Of a stretch of DNA of 64,000 bases, positions 22,037 through 35,800 are shown piece after piece. Positions within the stretch are counted from its first letter, which is position 1. Each line of letters opens with the position of its first letter. Source of the DNA: Macrobrachium rosenbergii (lineage: Eukaryota > Arthropoda > Malacostraca > Decapoda > Palaemonidae); the NCBI RefSeq assembly GCF_040412425.1, contig NC_089755.1, positions 56,502,798 to 56,566,797 on the forward strand, given 5' to 3'. A program made the translations under genes and the position numbers. The notes beneath the pieces are model-generated. The model saw nothing but the letters and a program-made list of their open reading frames with translations. It did not search any database and had not been told where the DNA came from.

Positions 22037-22672
22037 TTACACCATAGAACCAAACCAGAGAAGTGGGCCAGTACACCACAGAACTGAGTATCACCAAACC
22101 AGAGAAATGGGCCAGTACACCACAGAACAGAGTATCACCAGACCAGAGAAGTGGGCCAGTACACCACAGAACAGAGTATCACCAAAACAGAGAAGTGGGC
22201 CAGTACACCACAGAACAGAGTATCACCAGACCAGAGAAGTGGGCCAGTACACCACAGAACAGAGTATCACCAAACCAGAGAAGTGGGCCAGTACACCACA
22301 GAACAGAGTATCACCAAACCAGAGAAGTGGGCCAGTACACCACAGAACAGAGTATCACCAGACCAGAGAAGTGGGCCAGTACACCACAGAACAGAGTATC
22401 ACCAAACCAGAGAAGTGGGCCAGTACACCACAGAACAGAGTATCACCAGACCAGAGAAGTGGGCCAGTACACCACAGAACAGAGTATCACCAGACCAGAG
22501 AAGTGGGCCAGTACACCACAGAACAGAGTATCACCAAACCAGAGAAGTGGGCCAGTACACCACAGAACAGAGTATCACCAAACCAGAGAAGTGGGCCAGT
22601 ACACCACAGAACAGAGTATCACCAAACCAGAGAAGAAAATTACCAGTACACCATAGAACCAAAAAGAGAAGA
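22037..22672. repeat. 44-bp minisatellite, 13 near-perfect units plus degenerate ends
   Basis: The anchor gtgggccagtacaccaca recurs exactly every 44 bases from 22063 (first unit gtgggcc) to 22591. Units differ mainly at one site (accaAacc versus accaGacc). Degenerate half-units flank it (near 22037 and 22640-22672, with 'accatagaacca'). The unit has no stop in the three + frames, so long artificial ORFs run through it. These are not genes. Confidence 0.95.
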
Positions 22673-22880
22673 AATTTACTCTTACTTCACTGTACGAGGA
22701 ACAATTAAAATAAAGCCTATAAATAACTGCTTTTATATTTTATTTATAACACTTCTTTCAAAACTCGATTTTTACTCCACGCCAAACATTTCTCAATTCC
22801 CCACCAGCAGTGGGGGAGTTATTTAAACACCTCCAAAAATATCTATCAAAATCTTATGCTGCTCAACATTTAGAAAGTGA

Positions 22881-23640
22881 CGAATTAGATAAAAGGTACA
22901 TTATAACGTCCCTTTCATCATTACACGTGAAACGGTGACTTCCTATACAACAGTAGTAAAAATAGTGCAAGATGTCAGACCACTTACGACTTTTAAATTC
23001 TAGATCTTTAGAATTCTTACAAGATCTTTAGAATTCTTACAGTCTTAGGAAGTTTTGAGCAAAATCAGTATCAAATCTTAGAATCATACTGCGCCTGTCA
23101 GTGTTGAATGACAAATATGACCTGTGTTTTAGGGATTTGTGAAACCTCAAAATATGTGAGCAAAGACTCGCTTTCAGATGGGCAATGGACAACTTTGGCA
23201 TGCATTGTTTCACAAGCAGAAACAGAAAAAACGACTAACGTTCTCATGAATCTAAAAGTCAGACTTCTTCGATTCTTGAGAATGGTAGTCAGAAATTTTC
23301 TCTCACTGCTTGTGAAACAATGCAGCTAGCTTAAACTGCCCATGCCCCTCAGAAAAGGCGTCTGTCTCTGTTCCCGTTATACCTTGAAGCTTCATAAATA
23401 CCTAAAACACAGGTCACAAGTGTTACTCGGCACTGACAGACAGATACGTATGACTTGGAGATTTGATACTGATTTTGCTCTAAACTTCTAAAGACTGTAC
23501 GAATTCTAGAGATCCAGAAACTTCTAAAGTTGTAAGTGGTCTCTGACATCTTGCATAGTTTTTACTGCTATTGTACAGGCAGTCACCGTTTCACGTGTAA
23601 TGATGAAAAGGACACTTTATCTTGTACTTAAACCAATTCA
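22881..23640. mobile_element. Fold-back palindrome of about 760 bp (hairpin transposable element or inverted duplication)
   Basis: The left arm (22881-about 23230) and right arm (about 23290-23640) are imperfect reverse complements along nearly their full length. Pairs include catcattacacgtgaaacgg (22916) with its complement (23585), gcaagatgtcaga, agcaaaatcagtatcaaatc, gacctgtgttttag, and gcattgtttcacaagcag close to the centre at about 23260. No transposase frame is present. Confidence 0.85.
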
Positions 23641-23659
23641 TCATTCCAACATTCTCAGC

Positions 23660-23778
23660 AGCAGCAGCTTCTTCTAATAAATACTGGATGCTTCCTCTTC
23701 TTCTAATAAATACTGGATGCTTCCTCTTCTTCTAATAAATACTGGATGCTTCTTCTTCTTCTAATAGATACTGGATAT
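23660..23778. repeat. 29-bp tandem repeat
   Basis: The string cttcttctaataaatactgg occurs three times at about 29-base spacing, followed by a variant copy with 'aatagatactgg' and a partial one. It directly follows the fold-back element. Confidence 0.8.
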
Positions 23779-23779
23779 G

Positions 23780-23992
23780 TTAATAAATACTGTCCGGGGG
23801 AAATTCAGTTTCTTGGTGCTCTATTCAGTGATGAACTGACTGGGCTCTTCACACACAAGCTGCAGTGGGTCCTCTCGTCTTGGGACGTTTTGGGAAACTT
23901 GACTCTCGTGGCTGAGGAACTTCTCACGGTGGGCTATTCCTAAAGGCCTTGAGATCGCTCTTTTTCTGGGACTTCTTACCACCCATCAACCT
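23780..23992 (-). other. Candidate exon of an unassigned - strand transcript
   Basis: On the - strand an acceptor (cttttattgcag) at about 23992 precedes a GC-richer block opening with a short frame MGGKKSQKKSDLKAFRNSPP and stop. The block is less AT-rich than its surroundings. Joined to the exon-like block at 25052-25167 it gives no long frame, so any transcript is probably noncoding. Confidence 0.2.
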
Positions 23993-24140
23993 GCAATAAA
24001 AGTAATCATTTAGTCATACATTGCTTAATTATGCATTTTGAATTTAATTTTAATGGTTACCAACCATCAACCTGCAATAAAAGTAATCATTTAGTCATAC
24101 ATTGCTTAATTATGCATTTTGAATTTAATTTTATTGGTTT
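23982..24140. repeat. 77-bp direct duplication
   Basis: A segment from accatcaacctgcaataaaag through gaatttaattttaatggtt is repeated immediately, almost without change. Each copy contains, on the - strand, the acceptor-like cttttattgcag. Confidence 0.85.
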
Positions 24141-24905
24141 TAAAAAACACAATTTGAATTTACTTTTTATAAATGGTTTCTAAAACACACAATTATTCAG
24201 AATGAGCAAAGTTTACACGTAAACTACGGACCCCCAGCCAACTTTTGTTATTCTAATTAAATCAGGCACAGACAAGCAACCAATAGTCAAGGTAATCTTG
24301 CGTATGAGAGATTAAATTTTGAAGGAACTCCTTTCAGTGGCAAGCTAGGACTTTCAGGACAATGGGCAGACAAATGAATACACTCCTTTCATCTTTTATT
24401 GCACGAAATTTCTTTCTAATGCTTAAGTTCATTAATAATAAGCTCTGAATGATCTGAGAACGCTACATACTCAAAAACAGTGGTAACAGTAGCGATGAGG
24501 CATGAATATATTTACTGCACAGGTAAATTCTCCCAAAACTCTTTTGCTCTGATGAACCAAAACAGAATTCCACTTTGGGTAGATATCCACAAACATATCC
24601 CTATTCTAAAGCAACTACAAGTGCTCTTATTTCTCCTAAGCTATTTCAAAACTACTGCTGCTTTGAACATCAACTAGATGCAATCGATTTCTTTGTAAAA
24701 TAATAAAATACTAGTTTTATACATATTCATTAAATGGAAAAACCCTAGTCCTATTATGCTTAGTACAACCAAGGTTCCCAATAAAATATCAAATGTAACT
24801 ATGATTACTTTGAAGCACTGAGTAATTACTACGAGTTACGTGGGCTGCCTGCTATCAAGCAGTTATGTTACAACAGATGCAGTATCCTAAGCCTATTTAA
24901 GAACC

Positions 24906-25010
<105 letters not shown>

Positions 25011-25051
25011 CAAAAAACACAGACGCGTCATCAGAAACATTTCTAACTTAC

Positions 25052-25167
25052 CTTTGACAAATCTCAAGTCTTCAAATGGTAACTGATTAATCCTCAGGTG
25101 GCTGGGGAGCAAAATTTCATCGCCAGTAACTTCTAAATTACTCCAATGTCTCTAAGCTGCTACCATC
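25052..25167 (-). other. Candidate exon of an unassigned - strand transcript
   Basis: Flanked on the - strand by acceptor gtatattttcag and donor GTCAAAG|gtaagt, both strong. One frame contains SHLRINQLPFEDLRFVK but is closed by TAG about 20 nt from the exon start and has no internal Met. A noncoding RNA exon or a 5' UTR is as likely as coding. Confidence 0.25.
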
Positions 25168-25946
25168 CTGAAAATATACATTCGTATATCAGTACTCATG
25201 TAGTTTGTGTTTCATCATTCAAGACTAAGATTATATACAATAGGCCAATGTGTACGTAATAAAACTCTACAGTTAAATCATGAAGTCAGGAAAAAGCAAT
25301 TTTTGTAAATTGTAGTCTAAAGCCAGTGGATTTTCAGCAAGGTATGTTAAGACTTCCAAAGGGCGAAGTGGGTTGGGTAGGGATTCCATTCAGAAATACA
25401 ACAGAGGTATTTCAAATACGGTGCTGCAGACAGTGGATAGGGGAAACCGCCCCCACCCCCACACAGCTCGTGCTGCATCCTCCTCCTAAAGACACTGCTA
25501 CAATAATCAGCTGCCTAGTTACACTAGGAAAACCACGTTCAGCACACTAAACCTAGCTAAAATAACCGAGCAGTTCCATACATGCGCAAATACCATCGTT
25601 AAACGAGTCACGTGACTGCTCTGGGAAGTGTCGCCCAATTACACCCACATCAAATGGCACCGGATGAAACGAAGCACCCGAATGTATAAATGGTGACAGT
25701 GATGATTCCTTAGTTTCATACGGGAGCCTACAAGTATTAATTGTTAATACTGGTTTGTCATTACCATAATCAGACTAGATTATAATGGGTTATTTGTTTG
25801 AAATGTGTATTAAAGTTAACAGCTTTCATTAAAAGACACTTCTATTTGAACTTTATATTGGTCTCATTTCATCCACACGAACCTTTATGCTTTATAACTG
25901 CTAGATCGCCATGAGCTTACTCGTGTAGATGAACTTTAACCTTTGA

Positions 25947-26250
25947 CGTAACTAGGGTTAGTGGCGCCCGGGGCGGGCTCTGAAAATGCCGTCCCATTCA
26001 CGTGCTAAAAAGTACTAAAGTGGTGAAAATTAAGAGCACATTTTAAGCCTCAACATCTAAGTCATTTATCTTATTTCATAAAACTAAAACAAAAGCAACA
26101 GCAGAGTCGATAAATCGCTGTTCAATGTTCCGATCAGACGAAATATGCTCGAAAATCTAGAATTATGCCAGACTGGACCTACTAAAAAGATGCTAGAGTG
26201 GCCCCCCCACCCCCGACAGTGCCGCCAGAGAGGACCGCCCCTTAGTTACG
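25947..26250. mobile_element. MITE-like element with GCGTAACTA termini
   Basis: The left end cgtaactagggttagtggcg and the reverse complement of the right end (cgtaactaaggggcggtcc) form imperfect terminal inverted repeats around about 300 bp without an ORF. Termini with 'ggcgtaactagg' occur in nonautonomous DNA transposons. Superfamily not assigned. Confidence 0.45.
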
Positions 26251-26627
26251 CCAATGACTTTAACAATCTATGTTCTATAAAAAAAAATATTACTCTGTAT
26301 TTCAGGCATCATGTAACACAGTCCATGCACGCTCAAATGTTACCAGACCTCACACAAACAGCAACTATCATAAATGCATTGTGAAATTGCAGTAAAACCA
26401 CCTTTCTGCATGCCCTACGTCTCTGGAATACTCTTAGGGCTACCTGCAAATATTCGTCGACTAAAATCAGAAAACTGGTCTGTGAATTCTTCAGTAATTC
26501 TGCCTCATGAACAGAATCTGTCATTTCTTTACTGCGTCTTCAAATCGAGTTTTAATGTTTTTTTTGTTTTTTTTTTGTAATTTGCTTACAATTGGCCAGT
26601 CTTTCATGGAAAGTCTTCAATACCAAG

Positions 26628-26935
<308 letters not shown>

Positions 26936-26949
26936 CAAAGTAACATTTT

Positions 26950-28960
26950 GAAAATTTGTGGAAAATTAATAGCAAAGTGTGTGGTTCTGGTCCGCTTCAA
27001 GGGAGAATGTTTCTGCATACACAATGGACTGATTAACCTGTTTTTTAAATTTTCCTATCTTCCCCGGTAATTTTCCAGGGGCTATTCCTCCCAACCCACC
27101 CCAACCCCTTCGCCGCGGGGCACCAATGTCAATGCTGTGGCAGTGTAAAGTACAGTACTGTACAGCAAACTTGAGAAAAAATTCTTAAAATGTTTCCAAT
27201 ACAAATATCCACAAATATATATTTATATAAATAAACACATGTATTTAGTTATTTAAAGTACTGCACTGCAGCTGCATATATTCTACATACCGTATATTCA
27301 CTTACCTACATCAAAATTGACTTTAAAGCTAACTTAAGCCTTACACTGCATGGAGGTCTGAAAGTGTCCTCAACACCCCCATAACAGCTCAGTGGTTGAT
27401 ATTTGTTTTTATTGTTCATGAGATATTGACACCTATGCAGCCTAACAATCGTACATTTACGAAGTCAATTCCATGACAAAATTACACATATGCCCCTTTA
27501 ACAACACACTTAAGGCTAACATAAAAACATACAACTCCATCAGCTTATAGTTCCTGAGGATACTCTATCCTGAATGACTGACCTTTGTTAACTATCAGTC
27601 AGAAGTGAATGTCTGGAAAAATGATTTAGTAAATTTTTACAAATGGTCTCTGGCCATTTCAAATTTCACTGAAAGCAAAAAGCCAATTGGGGGCGGGAGA
27701 GGCTAAAGCTAGCCAACCTAAGGTCATGGCAATTTAGGAAGTCAACAAGTTAGGTAGGAGAGGTTCTCCTGGGGGTTATTTTTCGTAAGACCCCAGCCAC
27801 CTCCCACATTATAATTTCTATTTTTCTTGGGTAAAACACATCAAAACAAAAAATTTCTTCTCAATACATAACCTTCGCAAATAATAACAGAGAAAAATAA
27901 TGAATCAAATTACGACTTATAAGGTAAGACAATACCAGTCACCCCCCAACCCCCTCCATAGCTAATACGGCAAAACTGTAACCACTAAACAACCATAAGT
28001 TACGTTAGGTTGGTATTTTTAGGATCTTTTAGTGCCCTATCATTTCCTAGCCATTTTTGCATGAAAAACCCAAAATGGTTTTCATGGAAAAATGGGTAGC
28101 TGGGGTCTTTCGAAATGGCTGGCTAGAGTCTAAAGAAAAATTACCCTCCTGGATAGCTTAGGAATCTACACAACACAGTCCTACCCCAATGCCTGTAGAA
28201 GGACCAGTAACTCTTGCCGTTTCCAAAATTAGGACATTCAAAATCAACATTAATTCCACTACGGTTGGACATATAAATGAAACAATACTTTTCACCAGCT
28301 GTGAATGTTAGAACTGATAACTAAAAGACTAAAGCAGCACCCTCCATTAATTACTACAGCAATAGCAGCTCAGTCCTCTCTGTTATAGGACTCATCACAG
28401 ACTTGGCGACAGCACTATTTGCTATGATGATGATGCCTTCCATAACTAACAGATAAGCAACTACATATATATCTGATTTTTTTACGTTCCAAATATGTAC
28501 CCTAAGTGGCTTATTGATTTGATAATTACAAAAAGAATGGCTATACTACTGAGTCATCCTCGTTATAAATCAATTATAAAACGTGGAAATGCTTTGGTAA
28601 TACAAGCTATGGCCTATGCGGCAATTACCCTATAAAATTCTGGAAAAATTTTATGTAACTGGCCACGCAGCAATTATTCAGTTTTACGACGAGTCTAGTT
28701 TATCTTATGGCAGGTCTAATGATGCTACTTAATTTATTTTTCGACTGAGGAGACCCATGGACTAGCTTAGCCTACCATCCTCCTCACAGCCGGCTACCTT
28801 GAAGCAAAACGCTCGAAATTAATATGTCTACCCAACTATTTTCATATTTTTCACTCTTATAATACTTACAGGACTATGTGAGGTAAAATGCGTTTAGGAG
28901 CAAACATTTTTCGGTGGAAAAAGCGTTCAATTCGATAAAAAAAAAAAAAAAAAATCAACC
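26950..28960. other. Gene-poor stretch
   Basis: No supported exon or RNA gene. Contains C-rich runs (caccccaacccc type) and AT-rich sequence only. Confidence 0.4.
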
Positions 28961-28965
28961 AGTCG

Positions 28966-29065
28966 ACGGGGAACACTAACCACCAACAGAGTCAAAGACA
29001 TACTGTGACGACACGGAACGAAAGACTCACAAGTGACGTCACAGAAAGAGGTTAGTGTTCTCCGT
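28966..29065. repeat. 100-bp inverted-repeat element flanked by A-runs
   Basis: ACGGGGAACACTAACC at 28966-28981 pairs with the complement of ggttagtgttctccgt at 29050-29065 (one mismatch). The interior contains gtgacgacac and the palindrome gtgacgtcac. Poly-A runs border both sides. Confidence 0.65.
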
Positions 29066-30269
29066 AAAAAAAAAATAAAAATAAATAGATTTATTTTATA
29101 AATGAAATGACGCGTATAAGGATTTTATTTTTGTTATTTTTAGACATGTTTTTGAGGAACATTTTTCTACAGATAGTTTAATAGAAACTACTGAGGTCAC
29201 TAAACAAGTCGGTACTTATTCACTTCGCGGCACTGTTTTGTAAACTACCTTCCATAGACCATATACAAAGTTCATTTACTTATTAGACAATGGGATGCAC
29301 ATACATTATGTGATGGAAGTAATCCAGTCTACATTCCTTTTAAGTCTAACGCTGATTTCCAGAAGTATATTGACATGGGGGAAATCTTTGACTACGTTAA
29401 AATGCCTTGTAAAGGATCAGTTTTTAATAAAAGTGTCTGGAATTATAATATGTTCCAATTCTGTCTATCGCACATGGTGTTAAAATGGGGTGAAAATATG
29501 AACATCATATAAATGTCATGCATATTCAACACTGCTGCACACTCCAAACTGTTTATTAAATGTTCAAAGAAAACGTAACTTTTCTTTTAAGGGAGGAGTT
29601 AATATTCTTGTCACTAGTGTTAGAGTGTTAAAGGATCTGCTTTTGTTTCCAGAATTTCAGCCTTTTCCAGGAGGGAGTTGAAGCGATGGAAAGTTAAATT
29701 TAGACCACGTACTTAACGAAGATCAAAGGCATTTTTGTTAGCACAGTATATGAATGAGTGATCAGGAGACTTATATATTTAATCTTATTCCAAAATGAAA
29801 TTAAAGATTAACTGTTTCAAGTGAGGGAGCTTAAGGCAGTGGTGCAGTATTACACAACTAGGTCTATTGAGATCATTCTTTGCCTCTTCACTCTGATAAT
29901 TAATGAGCGATCTTACGGCATGTTTTCAAAAATAATCAAACCAAGAACCGTTTATAAATGTACTTATAGCTTCAGGTCTCATAGGTATTTTAGTTACATA
30001 CTCCTTACTGCATTAGTCGAAGTAGCCTATCTATTAGGAAGGTTGTTACCAATACTCAGATCCATATTGATGGCTTATTTCCTTGCCTAATTGAATTAAC
30101 CTTGCAACTTTTTCAGCAAATTATTTGGTAACTCATAATAGAGGCAATTACAGTAGCTTAACATTGTGATTACGTAGTTCTGTGCTTGCATTTCAAAATA
30201 TGTACCGCTATATGAATGGCATATTTTATGGTTGGTAATATTCTACTTTCTCAATACTTGGCATCTAAT

Positions 30270-30540
30270 TTGATTTACGAAATTTAGGCTGTCTAGCCAA
30301 GTATTGGGAACTTTCGGCCACTGGTGCTTAAGACAGTTAAAAGCGGGAGTTAAGAGCAGTTAGACAGCAGGGTAGAGGAAAAGGAAATGAAGTACCAAGA
30401 TTGAAATGTGGAACTGGGAGAACACTTCACAATTGCACTAAGAAGGGACGGTAGGAGGGGTTGGATAGAACGGCTAAATAAATGAAGTGGGAATAGAGGT
30501 CAAGTACAAGGCTAAGAAGTAATGCCTACAGTGCACCTGG
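30270..30540 (+). repeat. Dispersed repeat, diverged copy
   Basis: Starts 'tttaggctgtctagccaagtattggga' and ends 'aagtaatgcctacagtgca'. The order of shared words (aatttaggc, caagtactggga, agtaatgcctacagtgc) is the same as in the copy at 37630-37935. No ORF. Confidence 0.6.
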
Positions 30541-31221
30541 CACTATTTTGTGTTCACTTCAGGATAACCTTTCTCTCGAATTGCTTGCTCTGCAAAACTT
30601 GAATCCTTTTCTCAATCACCAGAATATCTGTCTATTTTTCTTTTTAATATTTTATCTCCAGCTGTTTCTAAGTTAGATTCTTCAACTAGAAGTTCAAAGA
30701 GATTTCTGTTCTTCCTACTTCTACCCCTGTACTATTCATTTCAGATTCTAACAAATGTTTGGTATTTTGATACACTGGGATTTTGCATTAAATTTATAAG
30801 TAGATCCACTTACTTCAGGAGACAGCTTCTTTTGATGGTATGTTTTAGAATGCAAAATATGATTAATGGTATTCGACTGAGGCTAGGACATCCTCTTTGG
30901 CACTGTAGAAGGCAGAATTCTGAAACATTCTTCATTTCTAGAAATTCTTTCACCAACAGAAATCATTCCCAGTCAACTCATGGATCTAAGCAGGGTGGTA
31001 GATTTCTTTGCTGCAAGAGAATCCACTAATACTGTACTAGAAAACATTGCAATGATATTTGAATTTATAATGATCAATAGCAAATGATCTATGACAACCA
31101 CATATACCATCATAAAATGCATGACATATTTAAAATCTAAAGTATTAAAAAAAAGACTAGTGAGAGATGGAATTCATAGTCTTTTCTATAAAGGTTACCA
31201 AAACATAATTAAATGAAAATA

Positions 31222-31227
31222 TTTATT
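31222..31227 (-). terminator. Candidate polyadenylation signal of Doa
   Basis: AATAAA on the - strand, about 1.5 kb beyond the Doa stop codon at 32773. Other TTTATT strings lie closer, so the choice is tentative. Confidence 0.25.
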
Positions 31228-32772
31228 GAGAGCAACAAATTTATGGCCTTGGCAATAACGACACCAGTCATACCTCAACATGATCAACAATCTCTCACTA
31301 TACATCCTGTCAATATATATATAAGGTTGGATAATAACCTCTATTTGGAAATGCCCACAATCCTACATTTGTCTTCAACACAAGCTACTTGTCTTCCCTA
31401 AAAGATTTTAGTTGCTATTCCAGTTACAATGAAATCCTTTGGATTCACCAGAAAAAAAAATGTAAAAAAAAAAAAACCATCCTTAAATACACTCATACAA
31501 TATAAAACTCTGGAGGGGGTTGGGACATTTTCACAGAAAACTAATATATATACATTATACAGCGTATGAACAATGAGGGCGAGTCTCGTGCTCGCCTAAT
31601 TTGTCCAAATCAACCTCCATTTCCGCTTGTCAATTGTAAGAGTAAATGACTTTTCAAGATTTACTTTCCACTTTGCACCAGTAAGTACACGTCACCAGTT
31701 TGACTGATTAGCATTTTTTCCTTATTTTCGCAACAGAACTGAAAGTACTATCACATAATGACGAATTTGTATCCGTACAGCATTTCTCCTCTATTTCATG
31801 GTTATTAACCAATCCTGAAAAATTCCAGCTGCTATCTAGAACACTGAATTGAAGAGTCCGCTTTCTCTGACAGTGTCAAATGCATTTTCAAAATTCACAG
31901 TTACATCTTCATTTACTTACTTCACCACACCAGTGCACAGTACAGTACGAGAAAGACTGAAGAAAGGAAAAAACAATTGACACTAGTAGTAGTTTTGTGC
32001 ATCAAGATAAAAAAAGACAACTTCAAGTACAGTATTAGTACGAAATAAAAAAAATACAAAATAATTCACTTGCTACGAGTCATTCACAACACATACAAAA
32101 CATTTCACTAATGTCCAAGGCTCAATTTATACAGTTTCTTATATTACATTGGACTCACCTAACTGTCTGCTCTTTAACTCAGAGAAATAAACAGCATTGC
32201 AATAGCCTCATTTAAAACAATAGCCATAAAAACATACCAGTTAATTACAACTTAATGCAAATGTGTAAAATTCTTTTTATTCTTAAATTACCTTGTTTCC
32301 CTCCCGATGCCACAGGCATTGAATAGCTCACACTGGAAATGAATATCATTTCCAAATGTCGAAGCCCACTGAACGAAACGAACTACGATGCTAAATCTAG
32401 TGGGGCTGATGAAGTGGTCTCCGTTAATGAAGCTATCAAACTTCATTAATCAAAATAAGTCCAACAAACTATCTCTTCATATAATATATATATATATACC
32501 CTACTTTCTTTCGGTTTCATTAAACTTGTACATACAATATCCTGTCTAAAATAAAAGTATTCAAGTTCAATGAAGCAAAAAAATACTTTGCTATGAAAAA
32601 ACCCAAAATGAGATTCTCTCTCAATCGTCAGTTATTGTAAACAAGGATCCTGATGCTGTGGTTACATTTCTTCTCCTGTACATGACTGCATGAGAGCTAT
32701 GATGAGGCAGGGAGGGTGCAAGGGATGGTACAGTTAAGCGGCAGCACTGTAAGATTCTTGGAATACTTGACA
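31228..32772 (-). other. Doa: Presumed Doa 3' UTR
   Basis: No open frame of note. AT-rich sequence between the stop codon and the candidate AATAAA, with A-rich runs and a short (TA)n near 32490. Confidence 0.35.
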
Positions 32773-32866
32773 TCACCGCGAAAGGGAGTGTGAGCGTTCC
32801 CGTAGATCACCAACCGCGTCGTCCCCCAGCCGGTGAATGGCAGCTATCTTGTCAAAAAACGGATGT
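32773..32866 (-). CDS. Doa: Doa terminal coding exon
   Basis: 94 nt, acceptor ccctttccag. It encodes [20 protein letters not shown], then [10 protein letters not shown] and TGA. The final nine residues are the insect Doa C-terminus. Confidence 0.93.
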
Positions 32867-35800
32867 CTGGAAAGGGAATAAGAAGAACGCTTTCATTATC
32901 ATCATGGTTACAAGTCAAAAATAGAAAAGGACATCTATCATTCAAGTCCATGCTACTTGTCTCACAAGTTTTGAAAAGTCAATTACGGTACAGTGCTGGA
33001 CATATGAAATATGAGTGTAAAAATGCTATAAATGAATTGTACTGTACAGTACTACAAACAATCTTTATCCACTAAACTAATGTTTTTTGCTGAAAACCAA
33101 AATACATTTACACTTACATCAACTTTGTGTTATGCATTTTGGCATCTACTAGTCCAGCACAAACAACATTGCATCTGTACCTGATTCTTACTAATGACTA
33201 CCAATATAATAATAACAGTCCTATAACATGCTGAATGTGAAGATTTATGTTCAATTCTAGGTAGCTCAAAATATGTATATTGTTAATAACACCCTGATTT
33301 CTAAACCACTGTCAATACTGTACTATACTGTACATTATTTAGCTTTCCCTATATGAATAAAACTGGACAAATAATAATTACTGTACAAGTCTATTCTAAA
33401 ACTTTTTTATCACTGTCATTTGGGAGGGCACCATTCACAATGCACCTTGCATGACACACAAACTACAGCAAAGATTCTTTGCACCATCTCTTCAGGCCCA
33501 AACCAGCACTACTTTTCTATGTCCTTTGGTCTCTCCGTGCTTTGCAGTCCAGCATCTTTAACTTTGCCTTGCTTTAATTTTCAACCTCCTATTAGAGAAC
33601 AAACACTGTTTATCTACTTAATGATTACACACTGTAGAAACTCCTTGAAGGTGACGTACCTTAGTGCTTCGCCAAGAGTAGTTCGCTGATCTGGTTCATA
33701 TTCCAACATCTTTGTGATTAAATCAAAAAGTAGACGATGATCTTCATCTGAACTGGTTTGATAACTCTGCAAAGCACACACAGAATGAGATGAATATCAG
33801 AAAGACAAATTCATGGATAAGACAAAGATAGGACTTACTCTTTTCAGAGAGCTACATATTTCCATTAAGGTACCCAATTTTAAATGAAATTACCAAATAT
33901 TCGCACTGACGTAAATAAATAACACAACAAATAGCTAATGAGTAAACTTGTATTAAATACTCAATTAGTTTTATAACAATACTGAAGCACAAAAAATGAA
34001 GCTACATGGATGGATTAAATATAAATATAACATGAATAAAATTATAAATCCAGATACATACTGCAAATACACTACAATACCTGGTTACCAAGCTGTATAT
34101 TGAGAACAAGGGAAAAAATCCAACAAAAACTAGTCACTGATATTCATGATATACTGAAACTGCATTGCTTATGCTCTACAAACATGCCAACTAACCACAG
34201 CACTTAAAAATGAACGCTACTCCATCAAAGTTACCATACTGCAATGACATTTACTGACATTTTTAAATCCTCACATCCAAAGGTCAATTAAGATGTAGCC
34301 TGATGGCTTTCTACCCCTTTAGATACACCTTCTGATTAATTTCAAAGTAAACAACTTACAAGTTGTATATGTCATGATGCAAGGAGTAGGTAAACAAAAT
34401 CAAAATACATGGCCTTAATGGTAGTTAAAAATGTCTACTCACTCTAAGAGGTTTGCAGTTTTCTCTGACATATCTCCCATCTGAGCTCTTCTCATCCCAA
34501 TCCAATTTACCATGGTAGAAATACTTGGTCCGCGTTTTTCTGCCCATTCTGCGGTTTATCAAAATAACATATTTAACAAATCAGTGAATTTTTAATGTCA
34601 GCTGAAACACAAAGTTCTTTATAAAAAAATGATGAACATCAGTTATGCAAAGAATAAAAGACATCAACACATGAAGTTAAGTGAAGTTCCAAATAATATA
34701 AAGAATTATTGAAGAAATACTATCAAATTCATTCAGTTAAAATACATTTCCTGAAGTATTTCAATGACTTTTTTTCAGGACAGAGACAAGTATTGGAGAA
34801 TGTTAGTGGTCCTTTCTCATGAAGTTTTATAAATATGTTTCTCATATATATTTTTATTATATGATTCAGGAAACACAGAAAATGGTTCCACATCCTAGAT
34901 ATAAGTGGAATGATGACTCATGGCTAAAGGAATTTCAATAAAGCAACTCAAGACATCAGTCTTTCAACAAATCTGAAGTCAATGCCAAGAGTTAGCTCAT
35001 CAACCAGTTGTACAGGTAACATATTAAACTTTAAAAATATAAGCTACCAATATCTATTAAATGTACTAAAAACATACTGCAAAAAGGGTGCCAATTAGAT
35101 ACAAAGCATCATTTTTGCATATAACAGTGTCGACTTCCTCCCACTTAGAATCAGTCTACCCTTGAAGGTCTACTGTTCCTTTGGCCAGACACCTTCCCTT
35201 TAATTACCTTAAGGGTTAAATCTGTTTGGGTAGATTAAGGTAAAGCTGCAATTATTCAAGCACAAAAATATTTGTATTGGATATAGAGAAAGCAACATTT
35301 CTAAGAATTCTAAAAACATCATCACCACTCAAAGCCTGTGATTATTTAGTTTCTACATACTGCTGAATGCAATTTTCAAAAACCTGACGTAAAAACCTCA
35401 ATACCAAAGACTTCTCACCTGTATGGGATGGGCCCAAGAATGCGTTCCATCATAGCCAAGTGCTCACGGTTATCGTGGGTTTGGAATAATGTGATACCGA
35501 GGTAAAGCTCAAACATAATGCATCCGATGGACCACACATCACAAGGTTGTTGCCATCCTAACTCTGTAATGGGACAGGGTGATCAGTAATGCATGCTAAG
35601 AGGATTATGGTATAATTTCTACTGCATGAAAACTTTAAGGAAAACCAAATACATCACTTTATACAGTATATGACAATAAAAATTTGCAAATATATTGCAA
35701 ATATATACGGATATAACAGCTATATAATAAATTTCTTTAAAGACAAACTCACAAATACTTTCAAAATCCTGAAATGTCTACAAGATAATTTCATAAATGC

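Noticed and set aside
22063..22634. CRISPR-like regular array
   Set aside because: The units are contiguous identical tandem copies without unique spacers, in a eukaryotic genome.
22063..22826. Three long + strand ORFs (185-239 codons) of 'GQYTTEQSIT' repeats
   Set aside because: They are translations of the 44-bp minisatellite in all three frames; no start context, domain or splice logic.
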